Assembly (NCBI GenBank): GCA_963728195.1
Contig: CAVSIX010000021.1
Coordinates: forward strand, 1 to 64,000
DNA from: Sva-07 sp963728195
GTDB taxonomy: Bacteria; Actinomycetota; Acidimicrobiia; Acidimicrobiales; Ilumatobacteraceae
Length of the DNA: 64,000 nt
Direction of reading: 5' to 3'
This document shows positions 26,501 to 36,992 of this stretch, one piece after another (position 1 is the stretch's first letter; each line of letters begins with the position of its first letter). The notes beneath the pieces are model-generated. The model saw only the letters and a list, made by a program, of their open reading frames with translations, made no database searches and was not told the origin of the DNA. Both the position numbers and the translations under genes were made by a program.

Positions 26501-28848
26501 ACCGACGCAGCGAAGCGCGACCGGCGCCAGAATCGGAGACTGCGCGCGATGCTCGTCGCGGCAGCCGTGTTCGTGGTGATCGCGCTGATCGCGGCTGGAG
26601 TTGCGGTCGTCCAGCGCAATCGAGCAGCCGACAGCGAGCAAGCTGCGGCCGCATCCCAGGGGGCGGCGTTGTCCGCACAGGCCGAGGCGCTCGCAGCGGA
26701 CGAGGTGGCCAGCGCTGCAGCAACCGCAGAAGCCACGGCCGAAGCCAGTGCCCGAGTCGACCGCCTGATCGGGCTGTCATCGAAACAGATCGAGACTCGG
26801 CCGGACGTGGCGGCCCTGCTCGCGCTCGAGGCGAACCGACGCCGCGACGACCTCGGGACCCAGGGTGCGATACATACCGTTCTCACCAACCTCCGAGGAG
26901 TCTCGAACGTCTTCCCGAACCCGCTCGAGGGGATCACGCAAGCTCACTTCTCCGACGACGGAACCGTCGGGATCACGTGGTCGTTCGACTCCGGCACCTT
27001 CGTGTGGTTCGATCCGACGAGCGGCGAGCCTCTCGGTCAGCCGTACACCGTCGGAGAGATGTTGGCGGCGCTTGCTTCCGGCGACGGATCGGTGATCGCG
27101 TACGTCCTGGCGGATGATCGCGATCGCATCACCGTTGCCCGCCGCAACGGCGACGAGATGAGCACGGTCCTCGCGGTCGACGGGGAACTGTGGGCTCTCG
27201 ACCATTCGGGTGAGACCCTCGCGTTCGTCCCGGCCGGTTCATCGGGGAACACGCAGCTCCTCGACGTCGGGTCAGGCCGCGTGATCTCGGAGTTCCCAAT
27301 GCCCGAAGGAGCGACCCGGATCCTTCTCGACGACGAGGGTCAGTACGCGGTCGTCTGGTGGCAAACCGATTCGCGAACCGCAGGATTCGATGTCATCGAC
27401 GCCGAGACCGGAGAGCTCCGAGAGCGATTCCCACTCGCCGGGTTCATGACCGGCGGTGCGGTTGCGGCGGACGATCGCATCGTCACGGGGTTCTTCGACG
27501 GATCGTTGTCGGTGACCACCCCCCGACACCGCTCGGACCGGCCGTCGAGCAGCGATTCCCCGCCCACGTCGGAGCGATCGATCTGATCCAGATCCTGCCG
27601 TCCTCTGAGAACATTCTGAACGAGATGATCGTGACGTACGGGCGCGATCGCAGCGTTCGCTTCTGGTCGGACAACGGCGCGAGGCAGAGAGTCCCGCCAT
27701 TGCTGAACCAGCCGGGCGTCACCGCGATGGGCGTCGATGCCACCGGCGTCACCCTGACGCAGTCGAGCGGCCCGATGGTCCGACTCGATCCGTTCTCGCG
27801 GGCCGCTCTCCCGATCGTCGAAGCGCAGATTCGAGAGGGAGGTAGATTTGCCTACACGGCCGGCTCACCGTGGTGGAATTCGAATCCGGTCGGTGACCAG
27901 ACCATCCTCCGATTGACACGACTCGACAGCGACGAGCAACGCGACATCGATGTGCGCTCGGTCCACCCGACAGGCTGGCACGGCCTGCAATTCTCGTCCG
28001 ACGGCCAGTGGTTGCGCACCTCCGATGCCGACAGGACCAGCGGGCTCGTCGGCATCTGGGAGATCTCCGGAGACCGGCGTGCAGTCGTGCACCTGGCGCC
28101 ACTCTGGGACGAACTCGGGATCGAGTCTCCGAACCCACGGATGTTGCTCGCCGACGGAGGCGAGCAACTCTTCATGATCGACCGCCGAAATGACTCAGAT
28201 GTCGCCGTCTGGATCGACGTCGCGAGCGAACAGGTGGTAGCCGGACCGCTCGACCTCGAGGACGTCGGGGGAACCCTCGTACTGCGCGACAACAGCGTCG
28301 TGGTCGGCTCAGGCGGACCGCTGAGAGCGCTTGCACCCGGACTCGACGGAGCGCCGACCATCGTCGCGGACTCGGACGGGCTCCAACCGTTCCACCAGGA
28401 TCCGACCTCGGGGCTCGTGCTCCTCATGGGTCAGCTCGGTGAAGTCGCACTGTTCGATCCGGACTCCGGTGAGATCGAGCATCTCGCACCCGTCCCCGGC
28501 ACCGCTCAAGGCGGAGCGTTCTCGCCATCGGGTGACAGGATCGCGATCACGTCGGTCGCCGGTGGGGTACAACTCTACGACGTCGCCACCGGTCAACAGA
28601 TCGGCGCCCCGATGCGGTCCGATGGTCCCGGCGTCGGGGCTGACCCCACACTCGGGGGTTACGGGATGGCCTGGTCCGCTGACGGACGAGGTGTCTGGGC
28701 GGTGTCGCTCGAGGGCCCGGTGCGCTACGCAGCGGATCCCGACAGCTGGCGCGACATCGCATGCGACATCGCCGGACGCGAACTCACCGCAGAGGAATGG
28801 CGAACGTACGTCTCCGACAGCGAGCCCCAGGTGAGTGTCTGCACCTGA
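23556..28848 (+). pseudogene. SARP-Ser/Thr kinase-nSTAND NTPase-TM-propeller fusion, frameshifted
   Basis: One coding locus of about 1760 codons broken by four apparent single-base shifts (near 25850, 26258, 26433 and 27520). Domains in order: OmpR-type winged helix and BTAD (1-250); Ser/Thr kinase (about 260-520; K289, HRD at 380-382, DFG D400); nSTAND-type NTPase (Walker A GPSGSGKS at about 586-593, Walker B LLLVIDQFEEVF); coiled coil and one membrane helix (AAAVFVVIALIAAGVAVV); then a WD40/propeller-like repeat region to the end. The repeat domain would face the outside and the DNA-binding and kinase domains the cytoplasm, as in CadC-type one-component sensors. The third and fourth breaks are repaired by one inserted base each (the fourth in a C6 run). 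Decay or sequence error are both possible. Confidence 0.8.
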
Positions 28849-29186
28849 TGGTGACCGAGCCTCGCGGACAGCCGAGAGGCGAAGAGAAGGGCGACAGCGG
28901 TCGACAGGACGTTCCCGAATGAGCCGATTCCGTTCCCGCTCCGCTGACGGCCACCGCGGTGAACAGGTCAAGAGCGGTTTTCAACCGCCCCCAGAGAGGC
29001 GGGGCGCGCGTGAAATCTCGCGCGAATACGCGTGAGGTTAAGGCGCTCCGGCCCGGATCGGCGTCAATCGATGGTCAGACCGTGCGGAGCCAGCGATTTC
29101 GTGCAACCGCTGCCCCGCCCATGATCACGAGCTACCCGATCCACCACGGACCTCACGGCGCCCAACGCTCCTGCAACCCGCGAGCA
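28849..29186. other. Intergenic region without a supported gene
   Basis: A 338-bp gap between two convergent genes. A hairpin GCGGTT-TTC-AACCGC lies at 28974-28988, followed by a C-run and a second CGCGCG pair about 20 bp on. It may end the rightward transcript but has no U-tract. Short open frames here have no recognisable features. Confidence 0.5.
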
Positions 29187-30650
29187 TCAGCCCCGGTGAT
29201 GGTCGGACGCCGGCGCCGGCGTGCGATCGAACACGGCATCGCCGCCACCGCGCCGCTTTGCCTCGTACATGGCGGTGTCCGCACGTTCGAGGATCCGATC
29301 CGGCGACGTCGACGTCCAGTTCCCGATGGCGACGCCGACGCTCGCTCGCACCTGGACCGGACCGGTCGAGACGTCGAACGGCTCGTAGAACGAGTCGATC
29401 ACGCGATCGGCGATGGGCTCGAGATCCGATACGTCGGCGATGTCGTCACACAGCACGGCGAACTCGTCGCCGCCGAGCCGAGCGACCGTGTCGCCAGGAC
29501 GCAGGAACGCCATCAGTCGGTGCGCCACGATCGTGAGCACCTCGTCGCCGATGCGGTGGCCGAACGTGTCGTTGACCGCCTTGAAGTCGTCGAGGTCGAC
29601 GTACATGACGCCGACGTGCGCCCCGGATCTGCGGCACCGGTCCATCGCGCTGACGAGCCGCTCGAACAGCAGTGCTCGGTTCGGCAGTCCGGTCAGCGGA
29701 TCGTGCAGCGCCAAGTGGTTCGCGTGCTGGGTGCTGGCCAGGAGATCGGCTCGTGACTCGGCGTTGACGATGTACGCGGCAGCGACGTTCGCGAACGTCT
29801 GAGCGACCGTGAGCTGACGAGCACCGAGGGCGCCGGGGCGCTCGCGGTAGAGATCCAGGGTGCCGAGGCGGCGATCCGCGTGGCGCAGCGGGAACGAGAA
29901 GATGGCACCGATTCCTTCGGCGATCGCCCGGCGTGCGAACCCGGGGAACCGATCGTCGGCACGGAGGTCGGGCACCGAGACCGAGGAGGCGTCAGTGGCT
30001 GTGCGCGGTCCGTCGCCGAGCTCGTCCTGGAGCCGTTCGCAGTTGAATGCCGACCCGTCGGAGGCGGTGACGTAGGGCCGATCGCCGTCGGAGGTCGTCA
30101 GCGTGACCCCTGCCGCGTCGATCGGCAGGACCTCGATGATGCGCTCGACCAGATGATCGAGGATCGCCGGAATCGGGAAGTCGGTCATCGTCTGTGCGAA
30201 CTCCGCGAGCAGATCGGAGTATCGACGCTCGAGTTCCTCGTCGACCGACGCGTCGAACGCTGCGCTCCCGGGTTGCCGCTCGGTTCGTTCGGCCATGGCG
30301 TGCATCCCCTCGAGTTCGGCGAACATCTCGATCAGCCGAGCCGGTTGGCCGCACGCATTGCGCACGGTCACGGTTCGCTCGCGGGCGATGGCGGTCTCGC
30401 GCACCACGACCAGGCTCGAGTACCCACCGCCGTCCATGAACGTCAGTTCGCCGAGGTCGATGACGATCGATTCGTCGAGGCGGCTGGTGCAGGCGTCGAT
30501 CAGCTCGAGCATCGTCGAGCGATCGAGTTCGCCACCCACGGAGATCACTCGTTCGCCGTGCTCGGATGACACCTCGATCGACAGTCCCGCGACCGGCAGA
30601 GTCGTGTCGTCGTCGTCACCGGTCGAACGGGTCTCGAACATTGACGACAC
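29187..30650 (-). CDS. STAS-GAF-GGDEF protein, probable diguanylate cyclase
   Basis: A 487-residue cytoplasmic signalling protein. Residues 20-120 form a STAS/anti-anti-sigma-like domain (ISVGGELDRSTMLELID, VIDLGELTFMDGGGYSSLVVV). Residues about 145-305 are a GAF sensor (DLLAEFAQTMTDFPIPAILDHL onward). The C-terminal half is a GGDEF domain with intact RLGGDEFAVL, the signature for cyclic-di-GMP synthesis. No EAL or membrane segment is present. A STAS domain ahead of GAF-GGDEF is uncommon and suggests input from a partner-switching phosphorelay, although the usual phosphorylatable Ser motif (DSSG) reads MDGGG here. The start is GTG 30650 or ATG 30641. Confidence 0.87.
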   Translation of the reverse strand: MSSMFETRSTGDDDDTTLPVAGLSIEVSSEHGERVISVGGELDRSTMLELIDACTSRLDESIVIDLGELTFMDGGGYSSLVVVRETAIARERTVTVRNACGQPARLIEMFAELEGMHAMAERTERQPGSAAFDASVDEELERRYSDLLAEFAQTMTDFPIPAILDHLVERIIEVLPIDAAGVTLTTSDGDRPYVTASDGSAFNCERLQDELGDGPRTATDASSVSVPDLRADDRFPGFARRAIAEGIGAIFSFPLRHADRRLGTLDLYRERPGALGARQLTVAQTFANVAAAYIVNAESRADLLASTQHANHLALHDPLTGLPNRALLFERLVSAMDRCRRSGAHVGVMYVDLDDFKAVNDTFGHRIGDEVLTIVAHRLMAFLRPGDTVARLGGDEFAVLCDDIADVSDLEPIADRVIDSFYEPFDVSTGPVQVRASVGVAIGNWTSTSPDRILERADTAMYEAKRRGGGDAVFDRTPAPASDHHRG

Positions 30651-30775
30651 GCCCCGTCAACCTCCTGCCGGCGAGGCGGTGACCTGCGGCGATCGACGGG
30701 ACAACATTCCCGTTCGATACCCGCGTTCGGCGACCGACAAACGCCCACGGCACCGTCGCGAGCGACGATCCGGTG

Positions 30776-31638
30776 TCAGGTCGACGGCGTGACGGTCTCT
30801 GTCGTGGCAGTGGAGGCGTCGGCTTCTCGAAGCAGCCCGTCGACGCTCGCGAGCACTTCCTGCGAGTCGTTGTGCGAGTGGGTGAATCCGAGTTCGCGCT
30901 CGCGGCGCACGGTGTCGGCCGAGCGGAACGCCGTTGATGTACGGCGCGCCGCCAGCTCGATGCTGTGGTGTTGCCGCCCGAGCCGTGCAACACGCCCTCG
31001 TTGTGGACGGTGATGTCGCCGCGGCGGATCGGGACCGGCACGGGGTGATCGTCGGGGCGCAGGTCGGTGACCAGCGTGTGCTGTTCCTCGCGGCTCGCGC
31101 CGGCGGGCCGGTGAGGTCGGACGGGTTCGCGGTGGCTGCCCGCAAGGAACTGCATGCACCCGTTCTCGATCGTCGAGTCGTCCATTGCGAGCCAGCACGT
31201 CGCGGTGCGGCGATCGTCGGTGTTGATCCAGTACGCCTGGTCCTGGTGCCACGCGAACACGGCGTCAGTACGTCCGGGCTGCTTGGCGAGCAACTGGTCG
31301 AAGTCGAGGGTCATCCCCTCGCCGCAGAGCTGCTCGGCGATCGAGTGCCCGACCCGCTCGAATGTGTTGCCCTGCCACTCGGGGAAGTACACGCGCGGCA
31401 GCATCACATTGAAGATCGCGTACGTCGTCGGATCGGTGCCGAACTCGCCCGTGACCATGTCGTAGAGGTCACGCCCCTCGACGCTGATCTCCCCGCGCAT
31501 GAACGCGTCGTACACCGGGTCGAGCTCGACGAGTTCGACGTCGCTCAGCACCCCCGGGAGATGCACGAACCCGTCGGCCTCGAATCGTTCCCGTTCGTCA
31601 TCGGTGACGATGTACCGATCACCCGATCGCGTTCCCAT
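30776..31638 (-). pseudogene. Phytanoyl-CoA dioxygenase (PhyH) family protein, frameshifted
   Basis: An Fe(II)/2-oxoglutarate dioxygenase of the PhyH family, about 285 codons. The N-terminal YIVTDDERERFEADGFVHLPG, the iron ligands in FAWHQDQAYW (HxD) and the distal His in HNEGVLHGSGGN are all in one frame from ATG 31638. At about 30950 the frame breaks twice within 10 bases. The conserved C-terminal sequence (WRRA, YIN, then AFRSADTVRRERELG) is recovered by dropping one G at each point, and it ends at 30776. Two compensating-looking indels this close suggest sequence error rather than slow decay. The substrate is unknown; many homologues act on small secondary metabolites. Confidence 0.8.
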
Positions 31639-31674
31639 GGGCGCAAGCGTATGCGACCACTACCGTCGGCCCCA

Positions 31675-31711
31675 GTGGATTCGAATCCGGTCATCGACAT
31701 GCCCGGACGGA
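31675..31711 (+). repeat. Duplicate of the first 12 codons of the downstream oxidoreductase gene
   Basis: This 37-bp segment matches 35781-35817, the start of the Gfo/Idh/MocA gene, at 34 of 37 positions. Two of the three differences are at codon third positions, and the third changes Leu to Pro. It would encode VDSNPVIDMPGR and then loses similarity. It lies upstream of the PPOX gene and looks like the fossil of a duplicated oxidoreductase start. Confidence 0.7.
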
Positions 31712-31744
31712 CGGCGGGTCGCAGGGAACCGAGGAGGAGACGAC

Positions 31745-32239
31745 ATGAAGAAGATCCCGAGCGATGACCGACGAGCCGCCTACCGCTCGAGCAATGTCAC
31801 CGTCGATCGGGCCGGCCTCGCAGAGTTCGTGGCGGGCCGGCACAAGTGGATGCTTGCAACCACCCGCGCCGACGGACGCCCACAGCTGAGCATGGTCACC
31901 GGGGCCATGACCGCCGACGGTCACCTCGCGATCTCCACCTACCCGTCGCGGGTGAAGGCCAAGAACATCCGCCGCAACCCGCTCGTGTCGGTCGCGGTGA
32001 TGGGCGAGGAGTTCAACGATGCCTGGGTGCAGATCGACGGCTCGGCGCGCGTCCTCGACCTGCCCGAGGCGGCCGACGCCTTCGTGGCGTACTACCGCTG
32101 CATTTCCGGCGAGCACCCCGATTGGGACGAGTACCGCCAGGCGATGGTCGACCAGGGCAAATGTATGATCCTGATCGAGCCGACCCGCTGGAGTCCCGTG
32201 AGCACCGGCGGCTTTCCGCCCGAACTCTTCGACGACTGA
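31745..32239 (+). CDS. PPOX-class F420-dependent oxidoreductase
   Basis: A 164-residue split-barrel flavin/deazaflavin protein. The family signature is near the N-terminus: FVAGRHKWMLATTRADGRPQ, then MVTGAMTADGHLAISTYPSRVKAKNIRRNPLVSVAVMG. In this group such proteins usually bind F420 (sometimes FMN or PLP). ATG 31745 has a strong Shine-Dalgarno GAGGAG 7 bp upstream. It shares a C-terminal block (GEHxDWDxYRQAMVDxG) with the partial gene at 1-222. It is followed 26 bp later by the glycosidase-like gene, so the two may be co-transcribed. Substrate unknown. Confidence 0.9.
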   Translation: MKKIPSDDRRAAYRSSNVTVDRAGLAEFVAGRHKWMLATTRADGRPQLSMVTGAMTADGHLAISTYPSRVKAKNIRRNPLVSVAVMGEEFNDAWVQIDGSARVLDLPEAADAFVAYYRCISGEHPDWDEYRQAMVDQGKCMILIEPTRWSPVSTGGFPPELFDD

Positions 32240-32265
32240 TTCTCACGGCACAGGAGGGCAGGCAG

Positions 32266-35200
32266 GTGACGGCGCCACGAGAATTCAACGACGGACCACC
32301 GCCAACGGGCGCGACCGATGACGTCACCGGTGAGCTCGTGACCCTCGACGGCGGCGAGTACTACCGGATCGACGGGATCGAGGAGATGGCACCGTTCCTG
32401 ATGACGGTCGTGTCCGACGCCGACCTCTGGATGTTCGTGTCGAGCACCGGCGCGTTGACGGCCGGTCGGGTCGACGCCGACCATGCGCTGTTCCCGTACG
32501 AGACCGACGACCGGATCCATCGCGCCGCCGGCATCACCGGTCCGATCACCTTGGTCGGCCGTACCGTCGATGGTGTGCGCGAGCTGTGGCAGCCGTTCGC
32601 CCGCGTGCCGACCGCCGGATGCCGCCGATCGATCGCCAAGAGTCTGCTCGGCGATCGGCTCGTGTTCGAGGAACGCCACCCCTCGTGGGGCTCGACATTC
32701 CGCGCCACCTGGGCTCCGTCGGACACCTACGGCTGGGTACGCACCGTCGAGTTGCGTCACGACGACGCGGCGCCCGACGGACCGGCTGTCGGCAGACGCA
32801 CCGACTACGAGGTGCTCGACGGGTTGCTCGACGTGGTGCCCGCCGGCGTCGACGCGTTGACCGAGCAGATCCGATCGAACCTCGTCAACGCCTACAAACG
32901 ATCCGAGACCGGGCCGTGGGGATCGCTGGCGGTGTACTCGCTCGAATCGCTGATCTCCGACCGGGCCGAGCCCGTCGAGGCGCTCACCGCAACCGTCGTG
33001 TGGTCGACCGGCCTCGGCGAGGCCGAACTCCTGCTCGATGCCGGCGCGGTCGACGACATGATCGCCGGGCGCCCAGCCAAACCGGTCGGCCTCGTGACGG
33101 GCCGTCCGGGCGCCTACCTGCTGCGCGGCACCGTGTCGGTATCGCCGTCGGAGCCCGCGTCGTGGACGATCGTCGCCGACACCGGGCTCGACCACGCGGG
33201 CGTGACCGCTGCGGTGGAAGCAGCCCGCTCGAACGATGCCCTCGACCGTGTCGCCGAGAGCGTCGCACTCGGTTCCGAACGTCTCCGGCGACTGCTCGGT
33301 GATGCCGACGCGTTCCAGCACACCGGCGACGGGATCGCCGACGCCCACCACCTGTCGAACGTGCTGTTCAACTGCATGCGTGGTGGCATCTTCCCGTTCG
33401 GGACGGCGATTCCCGTCGACGATTTCGTCGCCTTCGTCGCCGACCGCAACCGAGACGTGTGGGCACGGAACGACGACTGGATCCGACGGCTCGACCCATC
33501 GGTCGACGAACTCGACCTGCGCACGGACGCGCTGGCGACCGGCGACCCCGACCTCATCCGTCTCGTGCTCGAGTACCTGCCGCTCACCTTCTCCCGTCGC
33601 CACGGTGATCCGAGCCGCCCGTGGAACCGGTTCTCGATCAACGTGCGCGACGACCACGGTGACCCCGTGCTGGCGTACGAGGGGAACTGGCGCGACATCT
33701 TCCAGAACTGGGAGGCGCTCCTCCAGTCGTTTCCCTCGTACTTCGTCAACGTCGTGGCGAAGTTCGTGAATGCAACGACCATCGAGGGGTACAACCCGTA
33801 CCGGATCTCCCGTGACGGCATCGACTGGGAGGTGCCGAACCCCGACGACCCGTGGAGCCACATCGGCTATTGGGGCGACCACCAGATCGTCTACCTGATG
33901 CGGCTGCTCGAGATGTGGGACCGCTACGAACCCGGTGCCCGCGATGGCTGGCTCGACCGCGACGTGTTCGTCCACGCCGACGTTCCGTACCTGCTCGCCG
34001 ACCACGACACGATCGTGCGCGATCCCCGCAACACGATCACTTTCGACCTCGACCACGCGGCCGAGATCGCGGCCCGTGAGGACCGCATCGGCGCCGACGG
34101 CCGACTCCTCGTCGACAGCGATGGCTCCCTCCTCCACGTCGGACTGCTCGAGAAGCTCCTGGTGCCGGCGTTGGCGAAGCTCACCAACTTCGTGCCCGAC
34201 GGTGGGATCTGGCTCAACACCCAGCGTCCGGAGTGGAACGACGCGAACAACGCACTGGCTGGGCCGGGCCTGTCGATGGTGACGCTGTACCACCTCCGTC
34301 GGTACCTGGCGTTGCTCGGATCGACCGTCGAGACGATCCCTGGTGAATCGGTCGAGCTGACACGATCGGTCGCCGAGTGGCTCTCCGACATCGGCCGGAT
34401 CCTCGGCGCCCGTCCGGCCGGCCCGGTCGACGATGTCGAGCGTCGCACGATCGTCGATCTGCTCGGCCGCAGCGGCGAGGCCCATCGCGAACGGGTTCGT
34501 TCGGGTACATCGTCGGACAAGGTCGAACTCGCGCTCGCCGTCGTCCGTGACCTGTGTACGACGTCGCTCGATCACCTCGACGCGTCGATCACCGCAGGGC
34601 GACGTCCCGACGGCCTCTACCACTCGTACAACCGGGTGTCGTTCCCCACCGACGACACCGCGTGCGTCGACCACCTCGGCCCGATGCTCGAAGGTCAGGT
34701 CGCCGTGCTGTCGTCGGGGGTGCTCGATGCCGAGGAGACCCTCGGGATCGTCGACGCGCTCTTCGCGTCGGGGATGCATCGCCCCGATCTCGACACGTTT
34801 CTGCTCTACCCGCCGGCCGAGTTGCGCCCCTTCCTCGAACGCAACGTCATCGCGCCCGAGGCGGCAGACCGCCTCCGCCGGCTCGCCGACGGAGACCAGC
34901 GGCACCAACGACATCGTGGCCACCGACGCCGACGGGCAGTTGCACTTCCGACCGGAGATCGTCAACGCGCAGGCGCTCGAACGCGTGCTCGAACACGCCG
35001 GAGTCCACGGCGACGCACGGGCCACATGGATCGACACCTACGAGGACGTCTTCGACCACCGGTCGTTCACCGGGCGCTCGGGCAGCATGTACGGCTACGA
35101 GGGGATCGGCTCGGTGTACTGGCACATGGTGGCCAAGCTGCTGCTCGCCGTCCAGGAGGCCTACTGGGTTGCCATCGAACGCGGCGATGACGAGTCCACG

Positions 35201-35724
35201 ATCGCCCGGATCGCCGCTGCCTATCGGAGGATCCCGCGGGGCTCGGCTACCGCAAGACACCGGTGGAGTTCGGGGCGATCCCGACGGACTGCTACTCCCA
35301 CACCCCGGCGCACGCCGGTGCGCAGCAGCCCGGCATGACCGGCCAGGTGAAGGAGGAGGTACTCGCACGCTTCGGCGAACTGGGCTTCCACGTCGCCGAC
35401 GGCCGCCTCGTGCTGGCCCCGGGACTGATCGCCACCGACGAGGTGCTGCCGCCCGGCACCGACAGCCGGCCGGTCGGCGCCGACCTCACGGTCTGTGCCG
35501 TCCCGATGCGCATCGAGACCGGCACCGACGACGCCGTGGTCGTGGAACGGGCCGACGGCACCCGCGAGACGATCGACGGGCTGGAACTCGACGCCGGGCG
35601 TTCACGGGAGGTGTTCGCTCGTGCCGGGACGATCACGCGGGTCCGCTGGATCGTCGGCGAGGGCACGATCGCCACATGGCAGCGCCGTGCGGCGCCGGAG
35701 CCCAGCACTACTCTCGGCGTGTGA
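32266..35724 (+). pseudogene. Large glycoside-hydrolase-like protein, frameshifted
   Basis: About 1150 codons from GTG 32266 (AGGAGG at 32252-32257). The N-terminal third is beta-rich. The middle has features of an (alpha/alpha)6-barrel carbohydrate-active protein: HHLSNVLFNCMRGGIFPFG, NWRDIFQNWEALLQSFPSY, EGYNPYRISRDGIDWEVPNP, and TQRPEWNDANNALAGPGLSMVTLYHLRRYL. The exact family is not recognised; a glycogen-debranching or cyclic-glucan-type enzyme is the nearest guess. The frame shifts near 34893 (to frame 2) and returns near 35232 (DPAGLGYRKTPVEFGAIP). Both flanks stay well conserved, so the breaks may be sequence errors. No signal peptide, so probably cytoplasmic. Confidence 0.65.
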
Positions 35725-35729
35725 CCATC

Positions 35730-35762
35730 GATTACATCGCGGGTCTGACCCCTGATGTAATC
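35730..35762. repeat. 33-bp palindromic repeat, copy 3
   Basis: Identical in sequence and orientation to 4550-4582. It begins 5 bp after the stop of the glycosidase-like gene and ends 18 bp before the GTG start of the oxidoreductase, so it separates two codirectional genes. The possible role is transcript end processing or attenuation. Confidence 0.85.
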
Positions 35763-35780
35763 GCGAGCGAGGAGGCGACA

Positions 35781-36959
35781 GTGGATTCCAACCCGGTCAT
35801 CGACATGCTCGGACGGAGGCTGCGGTTGGCCGTCGTCGGCGGCGGCCCGGGAAGCTTCATCGGCGCGATGCACCGGACCGCCGCCCGCCTCGACGACCGC
35901 TACGAACTCGTTGCCGGCGTGCTCTCGTCGGATGCCGAGCGGTCGCGCACCGCGGCGGCAGGGATCGGCATCGCCGCCGACCGCGCCTACGCCGACGCCG
36001 ACGAGCTGTTCACGACGGAGGCTGCCCGGGCCGACGGGGCCGACGTCGTCGCGATCATGACCCCGAACGACAGCCACCATGCCTACGCGCTGTCGGCGTT
36101 GAGGCACGGCTTCGACGTGATCTGCGACAAGCCGATCACCAACACGCTCGCCGAGGCTCGAGAGGTGCTCGCCGCCGTCGAGGACACCGGCCTCGTCTTC
36201 TGTCTCACCCACAACTACACCGGCTATCCGATGGTCCGCCAGGCCCGCGCGATGGTCGCCGCCGGCCAGCTCGGCGACATCCAGTTGGTGCAGGTCGAGT
36301 ACGTGCAGGGCGGCAAGGCGGCCGAACGTGACCCCGACCCCGTCGGCGAGCTCCCGTGGCGATACGACCCGGTTCGTGGCGGACCGTCGCTCGTGCTCGG
36401 CGACATCGGCACCCATGCGCACAACCTCGTGCGGTTCGTGACCGGCCGTGAGGTCACCGAGGTCGCCGCCGACGTCGGCCACATCGTCGCCAACCGCCTC
36501 GTCGACGACTACGCCGGCGCGATGCTGCGCTTCGACAACGGTGCCCGTGGTTCGTTCTGGGCCACCCAGGCCGCCACCGGTGTCGAGAACTGCCTGCGCC
36601 TGCGAGCGTCGGGCACTCGCGGCACCGTCGAGTGGATGCAGGAGCTGCCCACGCAGCTGGTGTTCCGACCCGCCGGAGCGCCCGTCGAGATCCGGACCCC
36701 CAACGGCCCTGGCACGCTGCCACTGGCCGCCCGGGCGAGTCGGATCGTCGCCGGACACCCCGAAGGGTTCCACGAGGGGTTCGCCAACGTGTATTCCGAC
36801 GCCGCCGAGGCGATCGCCGCACGTCGCGCGGGCCGCACCCCCGACCCGTTGGCGATGCACTTCCCGAACGCGCTCGACGGGCTGATGGGCGTCGCGTTCG
36901 TCGACGCTGCCATCCGCTCGAGCACCGACAACGGCTCCTGGACCTCCGTCGACACCTGA
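35781..36959 (+). CDS. Gfo/Idh/MocA-family NAD(P)-dependent oxidoreductase
   Basis: A 392-residue dehydrogenase. The N-terminal Rossmann fold (LRLAVVGGGPGSFIGAMH) is followed by MTPNDSHHAYALSALRHGFDVICDKPITN, where DKP replaces the usual EKP. The C-terminal alpha/beta substrate domain has GGPSLVLGDIGTHAHNLVRFVTG. The family oxidises or reduces sugars, inositols and related compounds. The GTG start at 35781 has GGAGG 7-11 bp upstream; an ATG nine codons in is the alternative. The first 12 codons are duplicated at 31675-31711. The neighbouring glycosidase-like gene suggests a carbohydrate substrate, but this is inference. Confidence 0.9.
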   Translation: MDSNPVIDMLGRRLRLAVVGGGPGSFIGAMHRTAARLDDRYELVAGVLSSDAERSRTAAAGIGIAADRAYADADELFTTEAARADGADVVAIMTPNDSHHAYALSALRHGFDVICDKPITNTLAEAREVLAAVEDTGLVFCLTHNYTGYPMVRQARAMVAAGQLGDIQLVQVEYVQGGKAAERDPDPVGELPWRYDPVRGGPSLVLGDIGTHAHNLVRFVTGREVTEVAADVGHIVANRLVDDYAGAMLRFDNGARGSFWATQAATGVENCLRLRASGTRGTVEWMQELPTQLVFRPAGAPVEIRTPNGPGTLPLAARASRIVAGHPEGFHEGFANVYSDAAEAIAARRAGRTPDPLAMHFPNALDGLMGVAFVDAAIRSSTDNGSWTSVDT

Positions 36960-36992
36960 GACGGGTGAAGGAGATGCGTAGCCTGCGCTCCC

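Noticed and set aside
32092..35037. 981-codon minus-strand open frame
   Set aside because: Antisense to the glycosidase-like gene; its translation shows no family features and is Arg/Val/Glu-rich as expected for shadow frames.
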